From: Acholoe squamosa
Taxonomy: Eukaryota; Annelida; Polychaeta; Phyllodocida; Polynoidae
Assembly (NCBI GenBank): GCA_949317995.1
Contig: OX439041.1
Coordinates: 16,957,501 to 17,021,500, forward strand
Direction: 5' to 3'
DNA: 64,000 bases
The notes beneath the pieces are model-generated. The model did no database searches and was not told the DNA's origin. It was given only the letters and a program-made list of their open reading frames with translations. Both the position numbers and the translations under genes were made by a program. Positions 55,596 to 64,000 of this stretch are shown in pieces; the first letter of the stretch is position 1; each line of letters begins with the position of its first letter.

Positions 55596-56510
55596 GAGCT
55601 CGTACAGATCGTACAGGTCTAGGTGGAAAGACTATCATGAATTTTGTGCCTTATTTGACATCCAGCCACTTCCATGTAACCAGGAGAGTGTTTGTTTATA
55701 TGTGGCTTACCTAGCCCGGAGGCTTAAGTTTTCAAGCATTGAACAGTATGTAAGTGCCCTGTCATATCTGCAGCACCTGCACGGTTACACTCCAGTCAAT
55801 GCTACCAATTTCATGGTCAGCCAGACAATGTTAGGGGCCAAGCGTAAGCTAAGTTATTCCCTAGTGCAAGTTATGCCTTTGGAGCCTACACATCTCCTCC
55901 AATTCTACAAGCATCTGGACATGTCAGTGTCTTTTCATTTGTGTTAGTGGACGGCAGCCATTACTGCTTTTCACGGCCTTCTACGCAAAGCACACATAAC
56001 AAGTTCCTCCCAGCTATTTGTCTGCAGGATTTATCTTTCCATGACTGGGGGCTACTACTGACCTTGCCTCGTACAAAGACAATTCAATATGGTAATTGGG
56101 TGCTTGAAATCCTGTTCAGCATCATACCAGGATCGCCTTTATGCGTCACCTCCTATGTTCGCCGGCTCAACGACCACACTGGGTTGGGGGCAGGTCAGGA
56201 AGTGTTTCAGTACTGGGAGCGAGGACGCTTACGACCAATGACTTATTCAGCCTTTGCCACTGAACTCCATCGCCTGTCAGAATTGTGTGGTATTGTGAGC
56301 AAAGTGTCCACCCATTCCCTCCGCAGAGGGGGAGCATCATATCTGTCCTCGATCGGTTGGAATCTTATTGACATAGAATCCCGAGGCGATTTGCAAAGTT
56401 TCGTGGCATTGTTATATCTTGTTGATAGCCTGACTCAAAAGGTGTCAAAGGACAAGGTTGCAACCTCCTTTCTTCGTGTTTGTGTTTACTTAATTTTTTC
56501 CTTACACTAG
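55555..56510 (+). pseudogene. Tyrosine recombinase of the plus-strand element
   Basis: Plus strand. Core-binding part SYRSYRSRWKDYHEFC ... IEQYVSALSYLQHLHG, then the catalytic part: LLRKAH (first Arg), THSLRRGG (H-x-x-R) and a Tyr in the last helix (LLYLVDS). A TAG at 55945-55947 and a frameshift near 56020 split it. It overlaps the end of the RNase H frame in another register, as in the sister element. It would integrate circular cDNA without duplicating the target. Confidence 0.78.
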
Positions 56511-56652
56511 GACAATTGTCTTGGAGGTCTTGGGCGTTAAGAGTGCCAATTGTGACAACTTAATTACTGTTTGGTTATATATCCTTAGTTTAATATAGCG
56601 GTCATCTATGAGTGTTATAATTATCTAGCTACTAGTTATTATAATGGTATAT
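56511..56652. other. Spacer with a 74-bp block repeated at 61497
   Basis: 56532-56605 (GGGCGTTAAGA...GCCAATTGTGACAACTTAATT...GTCAT) recurs in the same orientation at 61497-61572, with a few changes. The two copies bracket the minus-strand Ngaro-type element. Confidence 0.7.
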
Positions 56653-56780
56653 AAGTTGATAATGTTGCTCTGGAGGATATAATAATTAATAAATATTATA
56701 ATAGTATCACAAGTGGAATAAGGAAGGAGACAATGGGTTTGGTGAGAATTGACCTAGTCAATATCAATTCTATACATGCC
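56653..56780 (-). repeat. Split direct repeat B2
   Basis: 128 bp, from AAGTTGATAATGTTGCTC to TATACATGCC on the plus strand. Matches B1 at 57101-57228. Confidence 0.88.
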
Positions 56781-56896
56781 TTTATTAAAATAAGACCATA
56801 ATTTACAATATAATACAATAACATAGCAATATATAGAAACAATATAATGCAATAACTAGTAAAATACAATATATACAATAACAATAGATTTAAAAA

Positions 56897-57100
56897 TTAA
56901 AATTTCCAGCACCACCCAGCGTGGTGTGTGCCGCTCGAAGGATATCCGCCAACTGACGGTTAATTTGGATCCCGAGGCTTATATAGGCGCTTTTGTTTGC
57001 TATGACGTCATACATATTAAGGAGCGCCCAGGAGGAGAAAATAGTTCCAACCGCTGTACATATTAATTACATATATATACACGGGTGTATATAGTCCCAT
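56897..57100 (-). repeat. Split direct repeat A2
   Basis: 204 bp, from TTAAAATTTCCAGCACC to ATATAGTCCCAT on the plus strand. Matches A1 at 61114-61317 with about three differences. Confidence 0.9.
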
Positions 57101-57228
57101 AAGTTAATGATGTTGCTCTGGAGGATATAATAATTAATAAATATTATAATAGTATCACAAGTGGAATAAGGAAGGAGACAATGGGTTTGGTGAGAATTGA
57201 CCTAGTCAATATCAATTCTATACATGCC
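57101..57228 (-). repeat. Split direct repeat B1
   Basis: 128 bp, directly adjoining A2. Same sequence as B2 with one or two differences. Confidence 0.88.
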
Positions 57229-57265
57229 AAATAACCGCCAAACACAATGGATACACCATTCCACA

Positions 57266-58225
57266 CTATAACATCACATCTAGAGCTAATAGGTCCTGTT
57301 TAGAATCATGTAAATAATTATATACAACATTAGATTTCCAATTTGCTCTCTTTTTAATATCATCGACCTTTAAACCAGAATTTTTTAACAGAGTCGCCCC
57401 ACCATGTCGGAGTGAATGAGTTGAAACTTTGTGAGAAATATCACATTTTATAGCAATAGCCTTCAACCTGGTATTAACATAGTTATAAGTTAAAGGTTTG
57501 TTACATATAGTGAACAATAATCTATCTTTTGAAACCTTACAAAACTCCAAGTACCTAGCTGGACAAAGACCAGAATTATCATTACGTTTTAAATATACCA
57601 CGTAAGGCTTCCTACCATATTGGTCAGTTTTAGAAGATCTAACATCAATGCGAATACAATCAACAGACAACGACACATCTTTAGATTTAAGGTTATGAGG
57701 GGAGTCCACTACATGACCCACCCTGAACACACCTCGGTAACACAATAAGATAGCAGACCAGAAGACTACATCCTCATACACAGACAAATCCAGATTAGAT
57801 TTGATATTTAACATATCACTGGGAGTTAATGGATATGTTTTAATAGAAGAACATTTATAATTACGTTCAATACCATCCAGTGTCTTTTTTACAATAAAAT
57901 TACTACTATAATCAGAATAACCTTTCAATTTCTGATAATACCACACTGCAGACAAATAGCTCCTAACAGATATAGGTTTCATTTTATCTGATAAATATAC
58001 ACTATACAACGAAGCCTGAGAAGGAGAACAAGGCAGGGGATTGAAATTAAATTTCTTACAAATTTTTTTGTACCTGCTAAATTGCTGTTTGCGAACCTTA
58101 CGTGTGGACTCAGCCACGCCCCTGTACAAAAACATTCTCCTTCTCCGCTCTAGCTCCCTCAGATCTGGAATCATAGCAACACATATTATATTCAGCCAGG
58201 GTATTTTTACATTTCTTAGGAACAC
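57266..58225 (-). CDS. Tyrosine recombinase of the Ngaro-type element, 319 aa
   Basis: Minus-strand open frame. N-terminal core-binding region (RKVRKQQFSRYKKICKKFN ... SVRSYLSAVWYYQKLKGY), then the catalytic domain: CYRGVFRVGHV with the first Arg, THSLRHGG (H-x-x-R) and the nucleophile candidate in NVVYNYLHDS. All catalytic positions of the family are present. The frame overlaps the end of the RNase H frame by 116 nt. The first Met (58225) may not be the true start; translation may depend on a frameshift or on processing. Role: strand exchange between circular cDNA and the genome. Confidence 0.82.
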   Translation of the reverse strand: MFLRNVKIPWLNIICVAMIPDLRELERRRRMFLYRGVAESTRKVRKQQFSRYKKICKKFNFNPLPCSPSQASLYSVYLSDKMKPISVRSYLSAVWYYQKLKGYSDYSSNFIVKKTLDGIERNYKCSSIKTYPLTPSDMLNIKSNLDLSVYEDVVFWSAILLCYRGVFRVGHVVDSPHNLKSKDVSLSVDCIRIDVRSSKTDQYGRKPYVVYLKRNDNSGLCPARYLEFCKVSKDRLLFTICNKPLTYNYVNTRLKAIAIKCDISHKVSTHSLRHGGATLLKNSGLKVDDIKKRANWKSNVVYNYLHDSKQDLLALDVML

Positions 58226-60033
58226 CTTTATAAATTAGCCTTGACAAATGATCAGCTAAAATATTCTCCTCTGACCTTATATATGTAGAATAAATTTCAA
58301 TATTATGAATGAAACATAGCCAAAAAATTTCACGTAGCCATTCCATACATAACTTATTTTTTGAACGACCCGTATTTAACATGGCCAGAACCTGCATGTT
58401 ATCAGTTATACAATGAACTCGGGTATTCTTGAAATTTTTTAACCAACGTTTAAGGCCCACCATAACTGGATACAACTCATATACATTAATATTTCTATGG
58501 TGAACTCTCAAAATATCCAACTTTGGAGATTTTACAAAATGACCACAAAGATCATCCAAAGGGTCTGTATCTGACCAAGTACCATATAAATAATCTGTAC
58601 CATACCAGGCACCATAAACCCTGAATTGAAGAATCCGAATACATAGGGGTACAGTCGTTATCATTCAAAATGATATTTTTACAATTGAAAATTCTACAAA
58701 AATCCCTCCACCACAGCAGGTCCTTTTGAGTTTCCTCATTAAGTTTAATAACACCCCTATTCCTGGCCTTTGCACAAAGATCAAACAATCTCCTGCTGAA
58801 GGTTCTGCCACCACGTACTACTTGAGAGCAGAAGGACATCAAACCACCAATCTTCTGCAATGTCTTTTTAGATACAAACTTCTTACCCAAACACTCGTCT
58901 ATTGCCAGGCTCATTTTGTCTAATTTTCCCTGAGGTAGCGACAACTCCATACACGTAGAATCAATGGTTATACCTAAAAAAGTACACACCTGGCTGGGAT
59001 CAGTCACCTTCTCTTTCGACACAACAAACCCTAAATATTCCATACACTCAATTAGGGTGTTCCTCTTACGTAAACAATCCTCTTCAGTCTGAGCTATGAT
59101 AATAAAATCATCCAGGTAGTTTACTATTCTATCTACACCATAAAATTTAGCAATAATAGTCAAAAAATCAGATATTCTACTAAATATATATGGAGCACAC
59201 TTTAGACCAAATGTCAAACGGTTACTCTCAAAAAACTCGTCTCCATTACCAAAGTTCCACCTGAAACCTTGATAGCCCACGTGTGGGCCATAGACATTAA
59301 TACTTCTATAAGCAGATTTTAAATCTACTACACACATAAAGTCGTCTCTATCTAACTGAGCTGTAACAGTGTTAATAGAGTTGTATGAAAATGGACTAGA
59401 AGTGGTACTCATATAATTATTTATAGAGATTTTATCAGGCATACTGCAGTCAGTAATAGGACAAAGTTTACCATTAGATTTTTCCACACCCCCTAAGGAG
59501 TGAATACATTTGGGTTTAAGCTCAGTTTTTGTAACTAGACCTTGGTCCAACTCCTCAAGAATAATACCACACATTTCATTATAAAATTTTCCTTCTAGAA
59601 TAGACTTATAATTCTTACAGTCATACGAAGTGTCACAGCTTTGGTCAACAATTTTGAAACCTTCAGTAAATCCACACCATAGAAAATCAGACTCAATCTG
59701 ATTGATATTAATAAGGTCTGACTGCCTAAGAAAACTAGCCAGTCGACACGGGAGTATCTGAGCCTTTCTACCATAAATGAAATGCTCACACATACATACC
59801 CCATTTACACAACTGTCATAGACCCTGATGCTGGGTCTATTTAAACATTCCACCGTAAAAAGTGGCTCAACCTCGCCCTGTACCGGGCAGCTATGAGAAA
59901 TAAATAAATTCTTTGATAGATCACAAGAATTATAAATATTTACATTATCATTATTAGCATTATCACCTGGAATGATAGAAACGGGAGGCTTAGGAGGGTC
60001 TACCGTACATACTAAATTAAAATCAGGCATCAA
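58110..60033 (-). pseudogene. RT-RNase H of the Ngaro-type element (one frameshift)
   Basis: Minus strand. RT from 60033: CIHSLGGVEKSNGK, VDLKSAYRSINV, LTFGLKCAPYIF and the catalytic NYLDDFIII, then DLLWWRDF leading to RNase H. Near 58620 the register changes by one base; the RNase H continues in a second frame (58664 to 58110: YELYPVMVGLKRW, CITDNMQV, NILADHLSR). A single indel would explain it. The Met at 60033 begins a region without domain similarity; the first part homologous to the plus-strand element is CMCEHF ... LPCRLA, about residues 80-100. Confidence 0.85.
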
Positions 60034-60072
60034 ATTTTAAAGTAGGACCCTGCCTAAGGGCTACACACTAAT

Positions 60073-60284
60073 CCTTTTTGTTCTTTTGGCATTTATCCTT
60101 GCCATGGCTAGGAGAACCACATACATCACAAACATGACGGTATTTACAGGGGTCCTCCCTACAACCTTCAGCTCTATTAAAAGCAAAACAAGTACGAGCT
60201 GACCTAGATTTGAAAGATTTGGGCTTTGCCACCTGTCCTTTCTGGGCCTAAACGGTCCCGTCGTAAGACAAATATCTAAGGATA
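60073..60284 (-). pseudogene. Gag zinc-finger tail of the Ngaro-type element
   Basis: Minus strand, in a frame shifted relative to the upstream gag and preceded by a TAG at about 60249. It encodes a CCCH-type finger (CFAFNRAEGCREDPCKYRH) followed by a CCHC-type knuckle (CDVCGSPSHGKDKC), then a basic end. Paired fingers at the Gag C-terminus are expected for nucleic-acid packaging. Two small lesions separate it from the frame at 60285-60752. Confidence 0.7.
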
Positions 60285-61132
60285 TCAGAGTTGTCTACTC
60301 TCTCGAATGCCTTCAACCCGTTCTTGTTTTGCCCTATCCTTTACAGACTTATCATATTTAGATAAAGCTGACACCGTATAGATTCTTGTACTCGACTTTT
60401 CGACTAACATTTCAAGGTGGCCAAGCAAATGGAAAATATCCTCGCCCTCCTCATACTTGTCTTTCGCAAGACGTACATTTACCAGCATTAACCGTTCAAT
60501 ACAATTGATTTTGGAATTTTTCTCTAGATAATTCTTCTGATCGAACTCACCCCGATGTCTTTTACGTGTAGAATGGGTAGTATCAGTAGAGGAACTTCTT
60601 GAAAAAGATGAATCTTTATCCGAATCCGACGAAGGAGAACGGTCCCGTCGCCATCTTGGATTCCTGTTGTCATGGCTTCCCCGGTCACTATGCGAGCGCT
60701 GCCTACGTCTCCCCCGTTGCTTGGTTACAACGCCTTTAGAATCCTGCGTCAAAACACCCCCACGTGAGTCCGCTCGACACGCCCTTCTACCGGATTGTTC
60801 TGTTTAGCCGCTATGGTCTCAAGAAGATCTTTGATATTAGCAAGCTGGTCTTCCATTACCGTAGTCCTCTCCTCCCGGTTGATGAACGTCTGGTCAGCAG
60901 CTAAACCCAAATTTACTCCTGAAGCTTTTGGAACAGGTGACACCGGGTCAACCATATTTGGATCAGAGCTGCTCGAAGTCCTAGAGTTGGCCTTATTCCT
61001 CGTATTCTTTGTAATTTTCTTAGTACCAGGCTTGGCAATAGCCCCACCCGTCGATTTCCTACCCATATTGCAGGGTATTATACCGTAGTATTCGAAAAAA
61101 CAAAGAATAAAAGTTAAAATTTCCAGCACCAC
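60285..61132 (-). pseudogene. Gag-like region of the Ngaro-type element
   Basis: Minus strand, in two abutting frames (61132 to 60749 and 60752 to 60285). The first is basic and Ser/Thr-rich, with a short amphipathic segment (TVMEDQLANIKDLLETIAAK). The second has an Arg/Ser-rich stretch and then a helical segment (CIERLMLVNVRLAKDKYEEG ... LLGHLEMLVE). Position and composition fit Gag; there is no motif by which I could name it independently. Its 5' end overlaps repeat A1, so the true start is probably the Met near 61065. Confidence 0.6.
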
Positions 61133-61317
61133 CCAGCGTGGTGTGTGCCGCTCGAAGGATATCCGCCAACTGACGGTTAATTTGGATCCCGAGGCTTATA
61201 TAGGCGCTTTTGTTTGCTATGACATCATACATATTAAGGGGCGCCCAGGAGGAGAAAATAGTTCCAACCGCTGTACATATTAATTATATATATATACACG
61301 GGTGTATATAGTCCCAT
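61114..61317 (-). repeat. Split direct repeat A1
   Basis: 204 bp, 5' terminus of the Ngaro-type element. Near-identical to A2 (56897-57100). Confidence 0.9.
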
Positions 61318-63142
61318 ATTGTAGCGGTTCTGCTACTCAGGTGTCTGCTACACTGGGACTCACATAGGGGGCAGGCCTGCATAGTCTCATCTAGGTCACC
61401 TGACCCCCTCCCAGGTAGCCACCACACACACAAGGAGGCCACCATATTGTTTTGGTTGGTCCCTAATTTTTCTTTTTGTTTTTCTTAATAAATTAAGGGC
61501 GTTAAGATCGCCAATTGTGACAACTTAATTATACTGTTTGGTTATATATCCTTAGTTAAGTATAGCTGTCATATATAGCATTACTTCTGATGTTATGACT
61601 TAAAGTTGGCTTAGATTGCATAGATCAATAGTTGCAGAAAATAATTATCACAGAAGCATTCATCTATTCTATATCATGATCATAAAGAGTCAATTGAACT
61701 TTTATGAAATAACTTGTTTCTCCTTACCCTGAGAACATTGATTAGATCGATTTAGACACGGAGACTGAACTACAAGTGCAATCTTAAAACTTCAAACAGG
61801 CAAACATACCCTTATAGAATATTTCTGATAAGATCCTGAAACAAGATTGATAGATTCAGAAGTAAAAAGTTGTAGCTTATAGTTCTAGGGCCTATATATG
61901 CTCGATAGAAGTTTTCTTAATTACCTACTTTTATGACATCATACACGTTCCAAAATACCTACTACTTAGAATATCGACAGGGATTTTGACCGTCACAAAG
62001 GTATTGGTATACTGTTCTACATGTAGGATGGTGCTTATCGCTGGATCTGTGATAAGTAAAGTCCTAGAATTTCATGTACAGCATAAATGGTCATATATAC
62101 AAGCCTATTTATCAGGCTCCAGCACTCTCTAACAGGAATCATGGTTTCCATGGCAATCCAATGGACTGCCTGCCAACACAGAACAAAGCCTGCCAGGCAC
62201 CCGCGGCAACTGTAGTCACTCTCAATGCAGAGTTTGTGAAGAGAATGGTAGAAAGGTCCCCTGTCTCCTTTGAGCACTGTGTATGGGGGAAAGATGTACA
62301 GAACACATGATTTAACTGAACAGTCCAATATAAGGTACTTCATGGACTTTGCTGAATCTACTGGCAGGGATCCTTGTAAAACTGCATTGAACCAGTGTAG
62401 CCTTTTCGAGAAGCCCAAGGTGGCAGTATGGTGATACACAATTGAACAAGGAATCTCTGTGAAATTAATAATGGATCTCTGGTAACTTTGGGACGAGGAA
62501 TGCACCGCATCTTTACTTTTTACAGTGCAGGCACTTCAGATGTGGGAGCCCCTGATTGGTTAATATCAGTATGTGGAAATTATTTCCAGCTTTGTTGTCA
62601 GGCTTCAAATAGATCACAAATCTAAACTGATTTATATAATATCAATTGTGGTACACTTATGCCTTATGGCTAGGGACCACTGGATAGCTTTAAAAAATGG
62701 GGAGCACTTTCAAATTATTAGGTGCAGAATAGGTCAAAATCTGGGTAGGTATGCATGCAGACTTATAGGAAAATGGACCTGTCTTTTATCTCAATTCAAG
62801 TATGAAACATGTTTCTAAATATTTTGGCCATTTCAGGTGATTTGGATCATTAGAGCAGGTCCTATTTGAATAATGTTTTATTGCTTACATTGATTTTAAT
62901 ACTCCCTTAGCACCAGTTCTTATTTTAGACAGGCATTCAAATAGAACATGCATGATGCAGACTCCCTTGCTTAGATTTCTGTTTGCTCTCCTTCCACACA
63001 AATGCTGCAGGTTGGAGCAGAGTAGAGATATGAGCCTATCGCATAGACAGAGGGAAGGAAAATGTCATTAGCCAAGTTTGGGGATTTCTCAATTGGAGTC
63101 TAATACAAAAGCACGTTTCAGGCCTTCCCCTAGCATTCCATA

Positions 63143-63195
<53 letters not shown>

Positions 63196-63400
63196 TTAAA
63201 TGTGTACATACCTTTAAACATGAGATTGATATAGATTAGTAATACATTATAGTTTATGGAATGCTAGGGTAAGATATCAGCTTGTTACCAACTAGAACTT
63301 GCAAGGAACGGTAGATTATGGCAACCCCAATACTAGGGCTGTAACAGTTACAACCTTTCACCTCATGAAAATCTTTAAATATTCTGCACAGCAAATCTAG
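61318..63400. other. Non-coding region
   Basis: No gene recognised. It contains the second copy of the 74-bp block (61497-61572) and an (AT)n microsatellite (63145-63191) flanked by inverted copies of CTAGCATTCCATA (63130-63142 and 63255-63267). The 156-codon minus-strand frame at 62035-62505 shows no domain, repeat or homologous neighbour and is treated as chance. Confidence 0.5.
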
Positions 63401-63723
63401 CAATGCTTTTTGGATTGCTACATATCTGAAGGCACCAAATTACTTTGCTAGACATCTGGGTTGTCCAGCTTTTCCTAGGAAATCTACGAGATAAGGAGCA
63501 GTATCCGAAATATGATAGGAACAGTATTGGTATTAGTTTTGATTTCCAACACCAGGTAGAAGCACCAAACAGAGGGGTCTCTTGGTCAGCTGAGATATGT
63601 CCCCATAGAAATAACATTAGTCTACAACATGACATTGTACTCCTAGTTATCTTAAGCTGGACAACCCAGATGTCTAGCCAAGTATTTGGGTTCCCTAGAC
63701 ATGTAGCAATTCCAAAAGCATTG
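63401..63723. mobile_element. MITE-like foldback element (323 bp, about 71-bp terminal inverted repeats)
   Basis: The left arm (63401-63472) and the complement of the right arm (63654-63723) match over about 71 bp; the inner 24 bp (CTAGACATCTGGGTTGTCCA and four more bases) are identical. No transposase, and the target duplication is unclear. Confidence 0.8.
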
Positions 63724-63799
63724 TTAAGTTTACTGCGCACAATTGGCACTCAGACACTATAGAAGCTCATTTGAGCCTAAGGACTAAATGTTTCAGAGA

Positions 63800-64000
63800 G
63801 TGAGTGAGTAATAGATGTTTAACGCCATTTCAACAGCCAAAGTCATATTCATGGCGAGAACTACATCACATATTTTCACAAAGGAATCTGTAAGTGTCCG
63901 TGCATATGTGCACCCCACACATCCGGTGGGATAGGAAGGAGGAGACATAGACCCCTTTAAGTAGGCTAGGGAAGCCGCCAGAGGAATTTGTCTGTGCATA
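63800..64000. repeat. Fragment of a dispersed repeat, possibly of a mollusc-type family
   Basis: GAGTGAGTGAG followed by TTTAACGCC and CAACAGCCA...GTCATATTCATGGCGAG, then CCCCACACATCCGGTGGG, resembles interspersed repeats I recall from bivalve and other lophotrochozoan genomes. It is cut by the window edge. The family assignment is from memory and unverified. Confidence 0.3.

Larger units (their letters stand above)
53881..56510 (+). mobile_element. Tyrosine-recombinase retroelement fragment, plus strand (decayed)
   Basis: Plus-strand RT, RNase H and tyrosine recombinase in the order typical of DIRS/Ngaro-type elements. It is homologous over its length to the minus-strand element at 56653-61317 but strongly diverged. 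No gag and no split repeats of its own are seen. It has at least three stops and one frameshift. The two elements face each other, 3' ends together. Confidence 0.82.
56653..61317 (-). mobile_element. Ngaro/PAT-type retroelement with split direct repeats, nearly complete
   Basis: On the minus strand: A1 (61317-61114), gag, RT-RNase H, tyrosine recombinase, B1 (57228-57101), A2 (57100-56897), a 116-bp AT-rich spacer and B2 (56780-56653). A1 and A2 are each 204 bp and almost identical; B1 and B2 are each 128 bp and almost identical. A1-ORFs-B1-A2-B2 is the split-direct-repeat architecture of Ngaro and PAT elements. No methyltransferase domain is seen, which favours Ngaro. There are one or two frameshifts and a stop in the coding part, so it is recent but not intact. 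Confidence 0.88.

Noticed and set aside
62035..62505. 156-codon minus-strand open frame in the right-hand non-coding region
   Set aside because: No domain, no biased composition typical of coding sequence and no homologue in the window; treated as a chance frame.
1..64000. CRISPR arrays, bacterial operons, phage or toxin-antitoxin modules
   Set aside because: All recognisable genes are eukaryotic retroelement genes; the only regular repeats are LTRs, split repeats, microsatellites and the array units.

Overview
This is a 64-kb stretch of eukaryotic, probably invertebrate, genome made almost entirely of transposable elements. I found no host protein-coding gene and no prokaryotic feature. The mix of elements (Ty3/Gypsy-type LTR elements primed by tRNA-His, a Jockey/CR1-type LINE, tyrosine-recombinase retroelements, a piggyBac-type MITE) and a repeat fragment at the right edge resembling ones common in molluscs suggest a marine lophotrochozoan, perhaps a mollusc. 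That assignment is an inference.

Layout. (1) 1-12135: the tail of an old Gypsy element 'D' (minus strand), then a tandem array of a 3,618-bp chimeric unit. Each unit holds the 3' LTR, the AT-rich 3' region and most of the third ORF of element A, plus a piece of D's integrase. (2) 12136-29085: element A, a Gypsy-type element on the minus strand (gag, PR, RT, RNase H, IN, ORF3). It is riddled with stops and frameshifts, and its ORF3 is split by a LINE (14516-19262) that itself carries a 712-bp piggyBac-type MITE. A sits in D's integrase with a CTTG target duplication. (3) 29086-29308: the rest of D's integrase, ending in a 38-bp palindrome. (4) 29309-41596: an ORF3 relative on the PLUS strand, split by element B (29471-40071, TSD CTTC). 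B has LTRs differing at one base and intact gag (829 aa) and ORF3 (988 aa), but no reverse transcriptase. A 36-nt tRNA-His segment plus a U5 fragment sits where RT should be. (5) 43975-49003: the 5' part of another Gypsy element, E, also lacking RT. (6) 49004-53880: non-coding DNA with palindromes, a tRNA-like SINE-type promoter and a probable LTR carrying eleven TGA(G/C)TCA (AP-1 type) heptamers. (7) 53881-61317: two tyrosine-recombinase retroelements in opposite orientation. One is a decayed plus-strand fragment, the other a nearly complete minus-strand element with the A1-ORFs-B1-A2-B2 split direct repeats of Ngaro/PAT elements. (8) 61318-64000: non-coding, with a MITE-like foldback.

The most interesting biology is the extra ORF downstream of integrase, in the position env would occupy. 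It is not an envelope gene: it has paired C2H2-type zinc fingers and a C-terminal coiled-coil domain ending in an 'EWDGT' signature. It recurs in three divergent forms (A, B and the plus-strand copy) and is intact in young element B. I do not recognise it as a described retrotransposon protein.

Inferred order of events: D/E inserted; A inserted into D; the A/D junction region amplified in tandem; the LINE entered the original copy; the MITE entered the LINE. B inserted separately and recently.
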